The notes under the pieces are model-generated. The model was given only the letters and a program-made list of their open reading frames with translations. It made no database searches and was not told where the DNA came from. A DNA stretch of 64,000 nucleotides from Sphingobium sp. BYY-5 (lineage in GTDB: Bacteria; Pseudomonadota; Alphaproteobacteria; Sphingomonadales; Sphingomonadaceae), in assembly GCF_022758885.1 (NCBI RefSeq), contig NZ_JALEBH010000001.1, positions 1,550,001-1,614,000 of the forward strand, read 5' to 3'. The position numbers and the translations under genes are program-made. Positions 27,807 to 36,786 of this stretch are shown one piece after another. The first letter of the stretch is position 1. Every line of letters begins with the position of its first letter.

Positions 27807-28747
27807 GCACGGCCATCTTCATCGACGGCGGCCACGGCACCACCGGCATCGAGATTGGCGACCGGCTGGCCGGCCGCCCCGAACTGTCGCTGATCGCGCT
27901 GGAGGAAAAGGACCGCAGGGACGCCGGCGCGCGCCGCGACGCGCTCAACGCCGCCGACATCGTCATTCTCTGCCTGCCCGACGACGCCGCCCGCGAAGCC
28001 GTGTCGCTGATCGACAACGACCATACGCGCGTCATCGACGCATCGACCGCGCATCGCGTCGCAGACGGCTGGACCTACGGCTTCCCCGAACTGGAACCGG
28101 GCCATCGCGAAAAGCTGGCGAACAGCCGCTTCGTCGCCAATCCGGGCTGCTGGCCGACCGGCTTTCTGGCACTGGTCCGGCCGCTGGTGCTGGCCGGGCT
28201 GTTGCCCGCCGACTGGCCGGTGACGGTGTCGGGCGCATCAGGCTATTCGGGCGGCGGCAAGGCAATGATCGCCGAATATGAGGGCGAAGCCGGCGTGCCG
28301 ACCGCCTTCCGCCCCTATGGCCTCAGCCTTGCCCACAAGCATGTGCCGGAAATGACCCGCTATTCAGGCCTCACCCATCCGCCGCTGTTCGCGCCCGCCG
28401 TGGCGGACGCCTATCGCGGCATGATCGTCGAGGTGCCGTTGCAACTGCGCGCCATGCCGGGCGCGCCATCGGTCGCCGACATCCAGGCCGCACTGGCCGC
28501 CGCCTATGCCGGCTCCCCCCTCGTCGGCGTCGCCTCACTGGAAGAGAGCGCCTCCCTGACGCAAGTGGCGCTGGAGCATGTCGGCGCGACCGACCGGCTC
28601 GCCCTGTTCGTGTTCGGCAATGCGGACAGCGGCCAGGCCCGCCTGGTCGCCGCGCTCGACAATCTGGGCAAGGGCGCAGCGGGCGCCGCCGTCCAGAACC
28701 TCAACATCCTCGCCGGCCTGCCGGAAACTGCGGGCCTGCGCCTTTAG
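27803..28747 (+). CDS. argC: N-acetyl-gamma-glutamyl-phosphate reductase, short (type 2) form
   Basis: 314 residues; NADPH-dependent third step of arginine biosynthesis. Rossmann start IFIDGGHGTTGIEI, active-site Cys116 in NPGCWPTG, the SGASGYSGGGKAMI segment and the late H-x-P-E-M motif (HKHVPEMTRY) fit. At about 310 residues it is the shorter AGPR class found in many alphaproteobacteria. The ATG overlaps the NlpC/P60 stop (ATGA). It ends in TAG followed at once by GGCGGA, the left edge sequence of the dispersed family D repeat. Confidence 0.95.
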   Translation: MSTAIFIDGGHGTTGIEIGDRLAGRPELSLIALEEKDRRDAGARRDALNAADIVILCLPDDAAREAVSLIDNDHTRVIDASTAHRVADGWTYGFPELEPGHREKLANSRFVANPGCWPTGFLALVRPLVLAGLLPADWPVTVSGASGYSGGGKAMIAEYEGEAGVPTAFRPYGLSLAHKHVPEMTRYSGLTHPPLFAPAVADAYRGMIVEVPLQLRAMPGAPSVADIQAALAAAYAGSPLVGVASLEESASLTQVALEHVGATDRLALFVFGNADSGQARLVAALDNLGKGAAGAAVQNLNILAGLPETAGLRL

Positions 28748-28859
28748 GGCGGATTTCAGAGCGGGATGTCACGTCCCCCGCCTTCGCGGAGGCAGGCTCC
28801 GAGTAGCCCCTTCGACCTCGGCAGGCATTGAGTGAAATCGAGGTGGCGTATCGAGGGAC

Positions 28860-28981
28860 TAGGACCGATCGACATTCAGGTTAAAGCAGAAGCCTCAGCC
28901 TGATTTTCAACGTCATGCCGGATCGGGTCCGGCATGACGGCTTGGGAAGCGCATAAAACTGTGAATGTCGATCCGCCCTAG
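28860..28981. repeat. Family D element, inverse orientation
   Basis: Reads from GACCGATCGACATTCAGG through GTCATGCCGGATC...GGCATGAC to GAATGTCGATCCGCCCTAG. Related full copies are at 29608-29806 and 48652-48826. The 390-base gap 28748-29138 holds only this element, other short inverted repeats near 28780-28850 and the family A copy at 29047. Confidence 0.85.
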
Positions 28982-29046
28982 GCACAGCATCTGATACTTC
29001 GACACGGACCTTCGGCAAAACTCATACCAAGTTGCAGTCGGCAGGT

Positions 29047-29072
29047 TGTTCCCCGGCGTAGGCCGGGGAACA
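29047..29072. repeat. Family A palindrome, short copy
   Basis: TGTTCCCCGGCGTAGG followed by CCGGGGAACA; the same core as at 3203 and 16532 but without the GGTCCAGTTC part of the arm. Confidence 0.85.
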
Positions 29073-29138
29073 GGTCTGCATGAGTTCCCATCGATGCATC
29101 CTGACGTCAGTCCCCACTCAGCGTTAAGGCCCGATCCT

Positions 29139-29396
29139 CTAATGGATCGTCCCCAGCGGCTGGTCGTGGGCGAGGAACAGGATCAGCCGCTCGATCTGTC
29201 GCCAATGGCAGAAATGGAGATGGTTGCCCTGATTCAGGCTGCGGTCGGCCCGCGCCGCCGCTTCATGGCCCGCATGGTCGCCGAACAGGCTGATGAGTTC
29301 GGCGGCATCCTCATAGCTCTTGCGGTTCGCAAGATATGGCATCTGCACGATATTCCCCGACTTTATTGGCGACATCTTCTTGTTGGGGACAGCCAT
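29139..29396 (-). CDS. Conserved-looking small hypothetical protein, 85 residues
   Basis: MAVPNKKMSPIKSGNIVQMP, then SYEDAAELISLFGDHAGHEAAARADRSLNQGNHLHFCHWRQIERLI and an end LAHDQPLGTIH. It is polar, without signal or membrane segment; a His/Cys pair in NHLHFCHW could bind metal (inference). I know of no function. The start could also be the second Met at 29375. The gene is surrounded by repeat elements on both sides, with about 390 empty bases before and 530 after. Confidence 0.65.
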   Translation of the reverse strand: MAVPNKKMSPIKSGNIVQMPYLANRKSYEDAAELISLFGDHAGHEAAARADRSLNQGNHLHFCHWRQIERLILFLAHDQPLGTIH

Positions 29397-29535
29397 TCAA
29401 TCGGCGTGCCAGTTTCAGCCTTTGGCTGCTCCGGCGGGGGAGCAGGGTGAACAGCCGGTTAGGCAAGTCCCGTCATGGGACAAACGCATCATTTCAGGAC
29501 AATATGTCTACAAACGAGGCAATCGCCAAAACCGC

Positions 29536-29609
29536 CAGTGACCCGAATCTGAAGTTCGTCACCCTATTTGGCTGGCGTTGAACGAACTTCAGATTCATAA
29601 GGGTCACTA
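29536..29609. repeat. Long hairpin upstream of the 85-residue protein gene
   Basis: Left arm 29538-29559 (GTGACCCGAATCTGAAG...) and right arm 29582-29607 pair over 22 bases with one three-base bulge. It abuts the family D copy beginning at 29608 and lies 140 bases upstream of the minus-strand gene at 29139-29396. Confidence 0.8.
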
Positions 29610-29806
29610 GGGCGGATCGACATTCACAGTTTTGGCGCTTCCCAAGCCGTCATGCCGGATCAGGTCCGGCATCCAGGGCCAAAAAAGGCGTCGCCTGCGA
29701 CTCTGGATGCCGGATCAGGCCTGTCCTGAGCCGGTCGAAGGGTCCGGCATGACGTTGAAAATGAGGCCAAGGCTTCCGCTTTAACCTGAATGTCGATCCG
29801 TCCTAG
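29608..29806. repeat. Family D element
   Basis: Starts TAGGGCGGATCGACATTCA, contains GTCATGCCGGATCAGGTCC with its inverted partner (GACCCTTCGACCGGCTCAGG and GGCATGAC), and ends GAATGTCGATCCGTCCTAG. The ends are themselves inverted copies of each other. Confidence 0.88.
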
Positions 29807-29819
29807 CAAATATATGATT

Positions 29820-29897
29820 CCAGTGTGGTTTATGGATTTGACATACGCTCCCTACCAAGCCGCCATAATGTGGCGTATTTCAAATCCATCACACTGG
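29820..29897. repeat. 78-bp palindromic element with promoter-like centre
   Basis: Arms 29820-29847 and 29874-29897 are inverted copies (CCAGTGTG, ATGGATTTGA, ATACG blocks shared, one four-base insertion on the left). TTGACA (29838-29843) and CATAAT (29864-29869) lie in it with a spacing of 20. It ends 33 bases before the small membrane protein gene at 29930. Confidence 0.75.
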
Positions 29898-29929
29898 CCT
29901 TGCCGCCCAAGGCATGGCAAGGGATGTCG

Positions 29930-30103
29930 ATGAGCAAAGGCAGGCATAACCCCACCGGCGCGGGCGCGATCATCGCGCTGCTGATCCTGGCCGGCGCGAT
30001 CGGCGGCGGCATGTTGGGGCAGCCCAGCATCGGCCTGCTCGCGGGCGGCGGGCTGGGCATCCTGATCGCCCTCCTCCTCTACCTGCGCGAGCGTGGGAAA
30101 TAA
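29930..30103 (+). CDS. Small two-helix membrane protein, 57 residues
   Basis: Start ATG 29930 with AAGGG five bases upstream (ATG 29924 is possible). Sequence: a short basic head (MSKGRHNPTGAG), two hydrophobic helices (AIIALLILAGAIGGGML and IGLLAGGGLGILIALLLYL) and a basic RERGK end, so both termini are probably cytoplasmic. No family recognised. The neighbour PQQ-type dehydrogenase begins 48 bases later and may be co-transcribed. Confidence 0.65.
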   Translation: MSKGRHNPTGAGAIIALLILAGAIGGGMLGQPSIGLLAGGGLGILIALLLYLRERGK

Positions 30104-30151
30104 GCGCCATCCACCTTGCCCAGCGTGGCGCACCCGCATAGATGTGGGCGC

Positions 30152-31477
30152 ATGAACAAGCATGTCATCGTCCTGCCGCTCGTCGCCCTGGCCCTGGCCG
30201 GGGGCGCCTTCCTCTATCTGGCGCAGGGCGATACCGCGCGCCTGCCGGTGGGCGCCGACACGGGCCGCGAACCGGTCTTCACCAGCCCGCGCAACGAAAC
30301 GCTGCCGACGATCAACATCGCTGAGGTGAAGCCGTGGCAGGGCAACGCCAAACCGGTGGCGGCCAAGGGGCTGGCGGTGGCGCGCTTCGCCGATGGCCTC
30401 GCCCATCCCCGATCGCTGCTGCGCCTGCCCAATGGCGACATATTGGTCGCCGAAACCAACAGCCCGCCGCGGCCCAAGGACGGCATCGTCCAGCGGGTGA
30501 TGAACTATCTGATGAACAAGGCGGGCGCGGGCGTGCCGTCGGCCAATCGCATCACCCTGTTGCGCGACGCCGATGGCGACGGCCGCGCCGAAACCAAGAC
30601 GGCGTTCCTGACCGGCCTCAACTCGCCCTATGGCATGGCGCTGATCGGCGACACGCTGTATGTCGCCAACACCGACGCGCTGCTGGCCTTCCCCTATAAG
30701 GAGGGAGAGACGCAGATCACGGCCAAGGGCCGCAAGATCATCGACCTCCCCGCCCAGGCGCCCAACCAGCATTGGACCAAGAGCCTGGTCGCAGCGCCCA
30801 ACGGCCTGCTCTATGTCGGTGTCGGCTCCAACAGCAATATCGGCGACAATGGCCTGGAACTGGAAGCCAATCGCGCCGTCGTGCTCGAAGTGAATCCCAG
30901 GACTGGCTACAAGCGCATTTTCGCATCAGGCCTGCGCAATCCGGTTGGCCTGGCGTTCGAGCCGAAGAGCGGCGCGCTCTGGGGCGTGGTCAACGAACGC
31001 GACATGCTGGGCGGCGATCTGGTCCCCGACTATCTGACCCGCGTCGAATTTGGCGCTTTCTATGGCTGGCCGTGGAACTACTGGGGTGGCTATGAGGATC
31101 GCCGCGTCCAGCCGCAGCGGCCGGAAATCCGCGAATATACCAAGCGCCCTGATTATGCGCTGGGCAACCATGTCGCGCCGCTGGGCCTGACCTTCGCCGA
31201 CAAGGTGCAACTGGGCGCGCCCTATACCGACGGCGCCTTCGTCGGCCTGCACGGCAGCTGGAACCGCAAGCCTGCCGCCGGCTACAAGGTCGTCTATGTC
31301 GGCTTCGATGATGGCGAGGCGGGCAAGGCCAAGCCGGTGGACGTGCTGACCGGCTTCCTCGACAAGGACGGCAACGCCCAGGGCCGCCCGGTCGACGTGA
31401 CCGCCGACGCCAAGGGCGCGCTGCTGGTCAGCGACGATGTCGGCGGCGTGGTGTGGCGGGTGACGAAGGTGCAATAA
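30152..31477 (+). CDS. Soluble PQQ-dependent sugar dehydrogenase-like protein (sorbosone/glucose dehydrogenase family)
   Basis: 441 residues. N-terminal membrane anchor or signal (VIVLPLVALALAGGAFLYL), then a six-bladed propeller: GLAHPRSLLRLPNGDILVAE, ITLLRDADGDGRAET, LNSPYGMALIGDTLYVANTD, NQHWTKSLVAAPNGLLYVGVGSNSNIGDNG, FASGLRNPVGLAFEPKSG, FGAFYGWPWNYWGGYED and GLHGSWNRKPAAGYKVV. These are family signatures, with the His after NQ and the G-L-R-N-P loop expected near PQQ. It probably oxidises an aldose or sorbosone in the periplasm; no PQQ biosynthesis gene is in the window. Confidence 0.88.
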   Translation: MNKHVIVLPLVALALAGGAFLYLAQGDTARLPVGADTGREPVFTSPRNETLPTINIAEVKPWQGNAKPVAAKGLAVARFADGLAHPRSLLRLPNGDILVAETNSPPRPKDGIVQRVMNYLMNKAGAGVPSANRITLLRDADGDGRAETKTAFLTGLNSPYGMALIGDTLYVANTDALLAFPYKEGETQITAKGRKIIDLPAQAPNQHWTKSLVAAPNGLLYVGVGSNSNIGDNGLELEANRAVVLEVNPRTGYKRIFASGLRNPVGLAFEPKSGALWGVVNERDMLGGDLVPDYLTRVEFGAFYGWPWNYWGGYEDRRVQPQRPEIREYTKRPDYALGNHVAPLGLTFADKVQLGAPYTDGAFVGLHGSWNRKPAAGYKVVYVGFDDGEAGKAKPVDVLTGFLDKDGNAQGRPVDVTADAKGALLVSDDVGGVVWRVTKVQ

Positions 31478-31532
31478 CATCGTCCTTGCGGGCGGATCGC
31501 TGCCTTCTACTCGCTGCGTCCGCCAGGACGAG

Positions 31533-32351
31533 TCAGACTGTCAGCCCATTCCGCCCGGCCAGTTCGACCACATATTGCCAGGCGACGCGGCCTGACCGGC
31601 TGCCGCGCTGGGTTGCCCACTGGATCGCTTCCAGGGGATCGAAACTGAGCCCCAGCTTGCCCGCATAACCACCGACGATCGCGACATAGGCGTCCTGGTC
31701 GATCGCATGGAAGCCCAGGCTCAGCCCGAACCGGTCGGACAGCGCCATCTTGTCGTCCACCACGTCGCGCGGATTGACGGGATCATCCTGCTCCGACAGG
31801 TGGCGCGGCACGATATGGCGGCGGTTCGACGTCACATAGAGGCGGACATTGGCCGGCCGCGCCGCCGTCCCGCCCTGCAACAGCGAACGCAGCGACCGCG
31901 CATCGCCCACTCCTTGCTCGTCAAAGCCCAGATCGTCGAGGAACAGCACAAAGGGCCGCGTCGTGCCGCGCAGCAGCGAAAACAGCGCAGGCAGGCTCGC
32001 CAGTTCATCGATCGCGCATTGCAGCAGGGCGACGTCCTGCCCCTCCGCCTGCAACTGGCCGACGACCGCCGCGACCACGGCCGACTTGCCGGTGCCGCGC
32101 GCGCCCCACAGCAGCACGTCATGCGCGGCGTGACCGGCGGCGTGACGGCGGGTATTCTCCAGCAGCGATCCCTTCTGTGCGTCGATGCCGGTCAGCAAAT
32201 CGTACGCCACCGGCGCGAAAGCCTCCACCCCATGGATCGCATGGCCGTCCCATATATAAGCGGGCGCGGCGGCCAGATTGGCGGAAACGGGCGGCGGCGG
32301 CGCAAGCCGTTCCAGCGCTTCGGCAATGCGGGTGAGAAGGTCATCGGTCAT
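31533..32351 (-). CDS. DUF815 AAA-type ATPase
   Basis: 272 residues. Walker A GARGTGKS at 83-90, Walker B FVLFLDDLGFDE, a sensor-1 Asn in RLYVTSNRRHIVPRH and an Arg-rich C-terminal region (GSRSGRVAWQYVVELAGR). DUF815 proteins are a conserved bacterial P-loop group of unknown cellular role, related to DnaA/DnaC-type AAA+ ATPases. The length is normal. It is monocistronic and convergent with the PQQ-type dehydrogenase. Confidence 0.88.
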   Translation of the reverse strand: MTDDLLTRIAEALERLAPPPPVSANLAAAPAYIWDGHAIHGVEAFAPVAYDLLTGIDAQKGSLLENTRRHAAGHAAHDVLLWGARGTGKSAVVAAVVGQLQAEGQDVALLQCAIDELASLPALFSLLRGTTRPFVLFLDDLGFDEQGVGDARSLRSLLQGGTAARPANVRLYVTSNRRHIVPRHLSEQDDPVNPRDVVDDKMALSDRFGLSLGFHAIDQDAYVAIVGGYAGKLGLSFDPLEAIQWATQRGSRSGRVAWQYVVELAGRNGLTV

Positions 32352-32486
32352 GGCGCGGGCTTAATGATCGATCCTGCCCGCCGCAAGTTGTTGCGGCAAT
32401 GTCCCCCGCCGCGAATTGCGGCAATGTCATTGTCCTGTCGCAATGGCCTTTTACTCGCCGCAACCGGGGACTATATCGCGGGGACC

Positions 32487-33452
32487 GTGACTATCGCCAA
32501 TCCAGCCTATTCCACCAGATCCTGCCGCTACAGCGCCGAGGCGTTGCGTGAGGCGGCCTTGCTCATCCGTGCCGGCGAACCCGTCGCCGTCCCGACCGAA
32601 ACGGTCTACGGCCTTGCCGCCGACGCGACCGACAGCCATGCGGTGGCGGCGATCTACAGCGCCAAGGGCCGCCCCAGTTTCAATCCGCTGATCGTCCATG
32701 TCGCCGATCGGGAGATGGCGCGTGGGCTGGCGGATTTCTCGCCCGTCGCGGAACGGCTCGCCGACCGTTTCTGGCCCGGTCCGCTGACACTGGTGCTGCC
32801 CGTGCGCGCCGACAGCGGCCTGTCGCCGCTCGTCACCGCCGGCCTGCCCACGGTCGCGCTGCGCCTGCCCGCCCATCCGGCGATGCGCGCGCTGATCCGG
32901 GAAAGCAGCCGCCCTCTGGCGGCCCCTTCCGCCAATCGCAGCGGGTCGATCAGCCCGACGCGCGCGGAGCATGTGCTCGACAGCCTGGGCGGCAAGGTGC
33001 GGATGATCCTGGACGAAGGGCCGACCAGCGAGGGCCTGGAATCCACCATCGCCGCGCCGGAAGCGGGCCGCATCCGCCTGCTGCGCCCCGGCCCCGTCAC
33101 CGCCGCCATGCTGGAGGAAGCGACTGGCCTGCCGGTCGTCACCGGCAATAACGATGGGGACGACGGGAAGGTCGAGGCGCCCGGCCAGCTCGCAAGCCAT
33201 TATGCGCCGTCCAAGCCGGTGCGGCTGGACGCGCTGCGGGCCGAGGCCGACGAATATCTGATCGGCTTCGGCCTGATGCCCTGCCACATCAACCTCAGCG
33301 CGGAAGCAGACCTGCGGGAAGCGGGCACGAACCTGTTCGCCGCCCTGCACATCGCCGACGCCAGCGCAGCGGCCCGGATCGCGATCGCCCCCATCCCGAC
33401 CGAGGGCATCGGCGCGGCCATCAACGACCGGCTCAGGCGCGCGGCGGCGTAA
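32487..33452 (+). CDS. L-threonylcarbamoyladenylate synthase (Sua5/YciO/YrdC/YwlC)
   Basis: 321 residues from the GTG at 32487 (GGGGACC just upstream; ATG 32424 would add 21). YrdC core: IRAGEPVAVPTETVYGLAADA, AIYSAKGRPSFNPLIVHV, the K-x-R/S-x-N active-site set, LTLVLPV and LPTVALRLPAHP, SAN-R-SG-x-x-S-P-T (APSANRSGSISPT). The C-terminal Sua5 domain (ASHYAPSKPVRL to the end) makes it the long Sua5 type rather than TsaC. It makes threonylcarbamoyl-AMP for the t6A37 modification of ANN-decoding tRNAs. Confidence 0.93.
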   Translation: MTIANPAYSTRSCRYSAEALREAALLIRAGEPVAVPTETVYGLAADATDSHAVAAIYSAKGRPSFNPLIVHVADREMARGLADFSPVAERLADRFWPGPLTLVLPVRADSGLSPLVTAGLPTVALRLPAHPAMRALIRESSRPLAAPSANRSGSISPTRAEHVLDSLGGKVRMILDEGPTSEGLESTIAAPEAGRIRLLRPGPVTAAMLEEATGLPVVTGNNDGDDGKVEAPGQLASHYAPSKPVRLDALRAEADEYLIGFGLMPCHINLSAEADLREAGTNLFAALHIADASAAARIAIAPIPTEGIGAAINDRLRRAAA

Positions 33453-33530
33453 GCCCGGAATGGCAGGAGCGTTTCCCGGCTTTAGACAAGCTCAGTCCGA
33501 ACGGGAATTGAAGAATATGAGGCAATCCCC

Positions 33531-33794
33531 TCACCCGCAATTGTCGTTGCCCGCCTCGCGGCACTGTTTGCGGCGTTCCTTCTCCGCCTTCTTGGCGGCC
33601 TTGCCGTCCCGCGCTTCCTGCTCGCGCATCTTGCGGCCGTAATTGCGATCCGCCTCTTCCTGGCTGGTGGTGGACCAGTCCACGACCTGCGCCCCGGCGC
33701 GAACCGGCGCGGTCACGACGCTGGCGACGGTCCGAACGCATCCCGGCAATGCCAACAGCATCAGCGGCGCGGCCAGCAACATCATCTTCTTCAT
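33531..33794 (-). CDS. Small lipoprotein, Lys/Arg/Glu-rich
   Basis: 87 residues from the ATG at 33794, chosen for the GGGAGGA just upstream (the preceding ATG 33797 lies too close). Lipobox LALPGC near residue 19, then VRTVASVVTAPVRAGAQVVDWSTTSQEEADRNYGRKMREQEARDGK and a charged KKAEKERRKQCREAGNDNCG tail. It resembles small sphingomonad envelope lipoproteins that are conserved but not characterised. It is followed on the opposite strand by the 3' end of the Sua5 gene. Confidence 0.72.
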   Translation of the reverse strand: MKKMMLLAAPLMLLALPGCVRTVASVVTAPVRAGAQVVDWSTTSQEEADRNYGRKMREQEARDGKAAKKAEKERRKQCREAGNDNCG

Positions 33795-33927
33795 CATTCC
33801 TCCCCCGGCATGGTGGTCGATGCAGCCATAGCATGGTTCCCATGAACCACCGACTAAAGACGACAACAAAGACAAGCGCCCGTTCAGGGAAGCGGTCAGG
33901 TCTGGCTTGGGGTGGCTTTCCCTCCAT

Positions 33928-34014
33928 CGTCATCCCCGCGAAGGCGCGGAGCCATCTCCGGCGCAGCCGAAGTGAGACGTCGGGAGATGGATTCCCGCCT
34001 TCGCGGGAATGACG
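33928..34014. repeat. Family C palindrome (GTCATCCCCGCGAAGGCG type)
   Basis: CGTCATCCCCGCGAAGG on the left and CCTTCGCGGGAATGACG on the right form the outer arms; GGAGCCATCTCC/GGGAGATGGATTCC continue the pairing inside. A copy of the same family is at 39798-39886. Confidence 0.85.
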
Positions 34015-34037
34015 GATTGGGGTGGAGCCAAGACATT

Positions 34038-34280
34038 CCCCTCCCTTTCAAGGGAGGGGTTAGGGGTGGGTGGCGAGCGGAGCGAGCGTCTGCCTTATCG
34101 TAAGAAGAGCGCCGCTAACGCGGCGTACCCACCCCCTGCCCCTCCCTTGCAGGGAGGGGAGAAAGAAGGGGCGCTTCTGGTCGTTTGCGGATATCACACC
34201 CACCCCGCTGCGACTAGCCACGCCTGCGGCGCGGTAAGTCTCGCTCCCCTCCCGCTTGCGGGAGGGGTTGGGGGTGGGCC
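34038..34280. repeat. Family E palindromes (CCCCTCCC...GGGAGGGG type) in a 525-base gap
   Basis: Three small hairpins (CCCCTCCCTTTCAAGGGAGGGG at 34038-34059, a similar one at 34139-34159, and CCCCTCCCGCTTGCGGGAGGGG near 34247-34268), each followed or preceded by runs of GGGGTGGGTG. No coding sequence is supported in 33795-34319. Confidence 0.8.
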
Positions 34281-34319
34281 TGCGCAACGTTCGCGTATGG
34301 CCGCTTCCGCCCCGCCCCC

Positions 34320-34853
34320 TCAGGCCTCGATCCGCGCGGCGAAGCCTTTGCGTAGTTTGGCGAGCTTGGGCGGGATTACGGCCATGCAGTAGGGATTCTG
34401 GTCGCCGACCCGGTCCCAATATTTCTGGTGATAATCCTCCGCCGGATACCAGGGCGCGTCCAGTTCGATCGCGGTGACGATCGGGTCGGCCTGGTCCGCC
34501 TGCGCCCGCTCGATGCCTGCGCGTGCCTCTTCCTCCTGGGCGGCCGAATGGGGGAAGATCGCGGACCGATATTGGGTGCCGATGTCGTTACCCTGGCGGT
34601 TCAGCGTCGTCGGATTATGCGTCGCGAAGAAGATGTCGAGCAGGTCGGCATAGGAAATCACCGCCGGGTCATAGGCGATGCGGATCGCTTCGGCATGGCC
34701 GGTCGCGCCGGAGCAGACCTGTTCATAGGTCGGATTGGGCAGCGTGCCGCCGATATAGCCGCTCGTCACCGCCTTCACGCCCTTGAGGTTCTGATACACC
34801 GCCTCGGTGCACCAGAAGCATCCCCCGGCAAGCGTCGCGATTTCGTCGGCCAT
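34320..34853 (-). CDS. msrA: Peptide-methionine (S)-S-oxide reductase
   Basis: 177 residues. The active-site [12 protein letters not shown] near the N-terminus (Cys12, with a second Cys15), [54 protein letters not shown] and YHQKYW are all standard MsrA landmarks. It reduces methionine-S-sulfoxide in proteins with thioredoxin. It is cytosolic (no signal). The spacer to fadD is 79 bases. Confidence 0.97.
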   Translation of the reverse strand: MADEIATLAGGCFWCTEAVYQNLKGVKAVTSGYIGGTLPNPTYEQVCSGATGHAEAIRIAYDPAVISYADLLDIFFATHNPTTLNRQGNDIGTQYRSAIFPHSAAQEEEARAGIERAQADQADPIVTAIELDAPWYPAEDYHQKYWDRVGDQNPYCMAVIPPKLAKLRKGFAARIEA

Positions 34854-34932
34854 ATGTCCAGTTCCTTGTATTTTGCAGCGGAGTAGTTCGGCGCCAAACG
34901 CGCATTTCCAAACACCCCACAGATAGGAAGGA

Positions 34933-36639
34933 TCAGGCCGCTGTTCCAGCCTCCTTCGCCGCCGCTTCCGCCTTGGCGCGTTCTTCGGCCACCAGTTCCT
35001 TGCGCGACAGCTTGCCGACCAGAGTCTTGGGGAGGTTCAGGCGCACCTCCACCTCGCACACTCGCTCATGCTTACCGAGTTGCGGATTGAGCCAATCCTT
35101 GAGGCCCGGCCCGTCAATCTCCGCCCCTTCGTTGAGCGTCACGAACGCCTTGGGCTGCTCGCCGCGGTAACGGTCGGGCACGCCGATCACCAGCGCCTCC
35201 TTGACCGCGGGATGATGGTAGAGGATCGATTCCACCTGGCTGGGGAAGACCTTGAAGCCGCCGACCGCGATCATGTCCTTCAACCGGTCGACAATCTTCA
35301 CATAGCCGTCCTCGTCGATGATGCCGACGTCGCCAGTGCGGATAAATTCGCCGATGAACACCTCCGCATCCGCGTCGGGCCGGTTCCAATAGCCCTTCAT
35401 GATCTGCGGCCCGGCAAAGAGCAGTTCGCCGGGCTCCCCTTCGGGCGGCGGGCGGGTCGGGTCTTCGCGATCGACCAGCTTCACCCGCGTTCCGGGCACC
35501 GGCTGTCCGACGGTGCCGCTCTTGTTCAATCCCTCATAGGGATTGGTGCAGACGATCGGGCTGGTTTCCGTCAGGCCATAACCCTCGATCAGCCGGGCGC
35601 CGGTCGCCGCCTCGAACCGCTGTTTCAGTTCGAGCGGCAACGGCGCGCCGCCCGAAATACAGGCACGCAGCGAGGAGAAATCGACATTGCGGATCGACGG
35701 ATGATCGAGCAGCGCCTGATACATGGTAGGCACGCCGGGCAGCGACGTCGCCCTGGTCCGCTGGACCGCCGACAGCACCTGCGCCGCGTCGAAGCGCGGC
35801 AGCATCACCATTTCCCCGCCCTTCACCACCGTCCGGTTGAGCGTGCAGGTATTGGCGAAGACGTGGAAGAAGGGCAGCACCGCGATGATGCGGTCCTCCT
35901 CATCGCCGCGCGGATCGATCACCTGCGCCTGCCGCGCGTTGGCGGTCAGATTCTGGTGCGTCAGCATCGCCCCCTTGGGCGTGCCGGTGGTGCCGCCGGT
36001 ATATTGCAGCAGCGCGATGTCGTTGACCGGATCGATCTCCGCCACCACGCAGTCGCCCTTGTTCGCCATGAACCGGTCATAGCGGATCACGCGCGGATCG
36101 TTGGGCAGCGCCACGCTCTCGCTCGCCTTGAACAGGCGGAACAACAGCGACTTGACCGGCGACAGCACCTCCGCGACCGACCCGACGATCAGCGTTTCGA
36201 GCGTGCTGTGCTCCAGCACCTCCAGCGCGGTCGGCAGCAGCGCCTTGGCCGACAGGGTGAACAATATCCTGGTGCCGCTATCCTCGACCTGATGCTCCAG
36301 TTCGGCGGCGGTGTAGAGGGGGGAGAAGTTGACGACGATCGCGCCGGCCATCAGCGCGCCATAATAGGCCGCGACATAATGGGGGGTGTTGGGCAGATAG
36401 AGGCCGACCCGATCGCCCTTCTTCACGCCCATCGCCTGCAACCCGCAGGCGATGCGCCTGATCTGGCCGAACATCTCGCCATAGCTGAACTTGCGGCCCA
36501 TGAAGTCGATCATATGGGCCTGCGGATGCGCGGTGGCGCTGTTCGTCACCATCTGTCCCATCGACAGCGGCGGGAAGGTCTGATCCCACGCGGTGGGATG
36601 ACGATATCTATCCTTCAGGATATTTTCTATGCTCTCCAT
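34933..36639 (-). CDS. fadD: Long-chain fatty acid--CoA ligase
   Basis: 568 residues from the ATG at 36639. Adenylate-forming signatures in order: [19 protein letters not shown] (AMP-binding P-loop), [15 protein letters not shown] (A5), [23 protein letters not shown] (A7-A8 with the hinge Asp-Arg), and a C-terminal K in [10 protein letters not shown] (A10). It activates fatty acids for beta-oxidation or lipid synthesis. Nearby, trcR lies upstream on the same strand, with a terminator in between, so fadD has its own promoter in about 36640-36690. Confidence 0.93.
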   Translation of the reverse strand: MESIENILKDRYRHPTAWDQTFPPLSMGQMVTNSATAHPQAHMIDFMGRKFSYGEMFGQIRRIACGLQAMGVKKGDRVGLYLPNTPHYVAAYYGALMAGAIVVNFSPLYTAAELEHQVEDSGTRILFTLSAKALLPTALEVLEHSTLETLIVGSVAEVLSPVKSLLFRLFKASESVALPNDPRVIRYDRFMANKGDCVVAEIDPVNDIALLQYTGGTTGTPKGAMLTHQNLTANARQAQVIDPRGDEEDRIIAVLPFFHVFANTCTLNRTVVKGGEMVMLPRFDAAQVLSAVQRTRATSLPGVPTMYQALLDHPSIRNVDFSSLRACISGGAPLPLELKQRFEAATGARLIEGYGLTETSPIVCTNPYEGLNKSGTVGQPVPGTRVKLVDREDPTRPPPEGEPGELLFAGPQIMKGYWNRPDADAEVFIGEFIRTGDVGIIDEDGYVKIVDRLKDMIAVGGFKVFPSQVESILYHHPAVKEALVIGVPDRYRGEQPKAFVTLNEGAEIDGPGLKDWLNPQLGKHERVCEVEVRLNLPKTLVGKLSRKELVAEERAKAEAAAKEAGTAA

Positions 36640-36690
36640 GGCCCGAAGTGTATGGCCATCACCTACTTTACGCAAGCGTCAACCAACGGA

Positions 36691-36722
36691 AAAAGGGCCG
36701 CGCCGAAAGCCGGCACGGCCCC
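36691..36722 (-). terminator. Terminator of the trcR transcript
   Basis: On the minus strand GGGGCCGTGCCGG, short loop, CGGCGCGGCCC and then TTTTT. It sits 65 bases after the trcR stop and before fadD. Confidence 0.75.
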
Positions 36723-36786
36723 TAATATCGTTGCTGCCATTCCAGCGCCGCAGCGGCCTGGCATGGCCGCCGCTGACGCTACGGCA

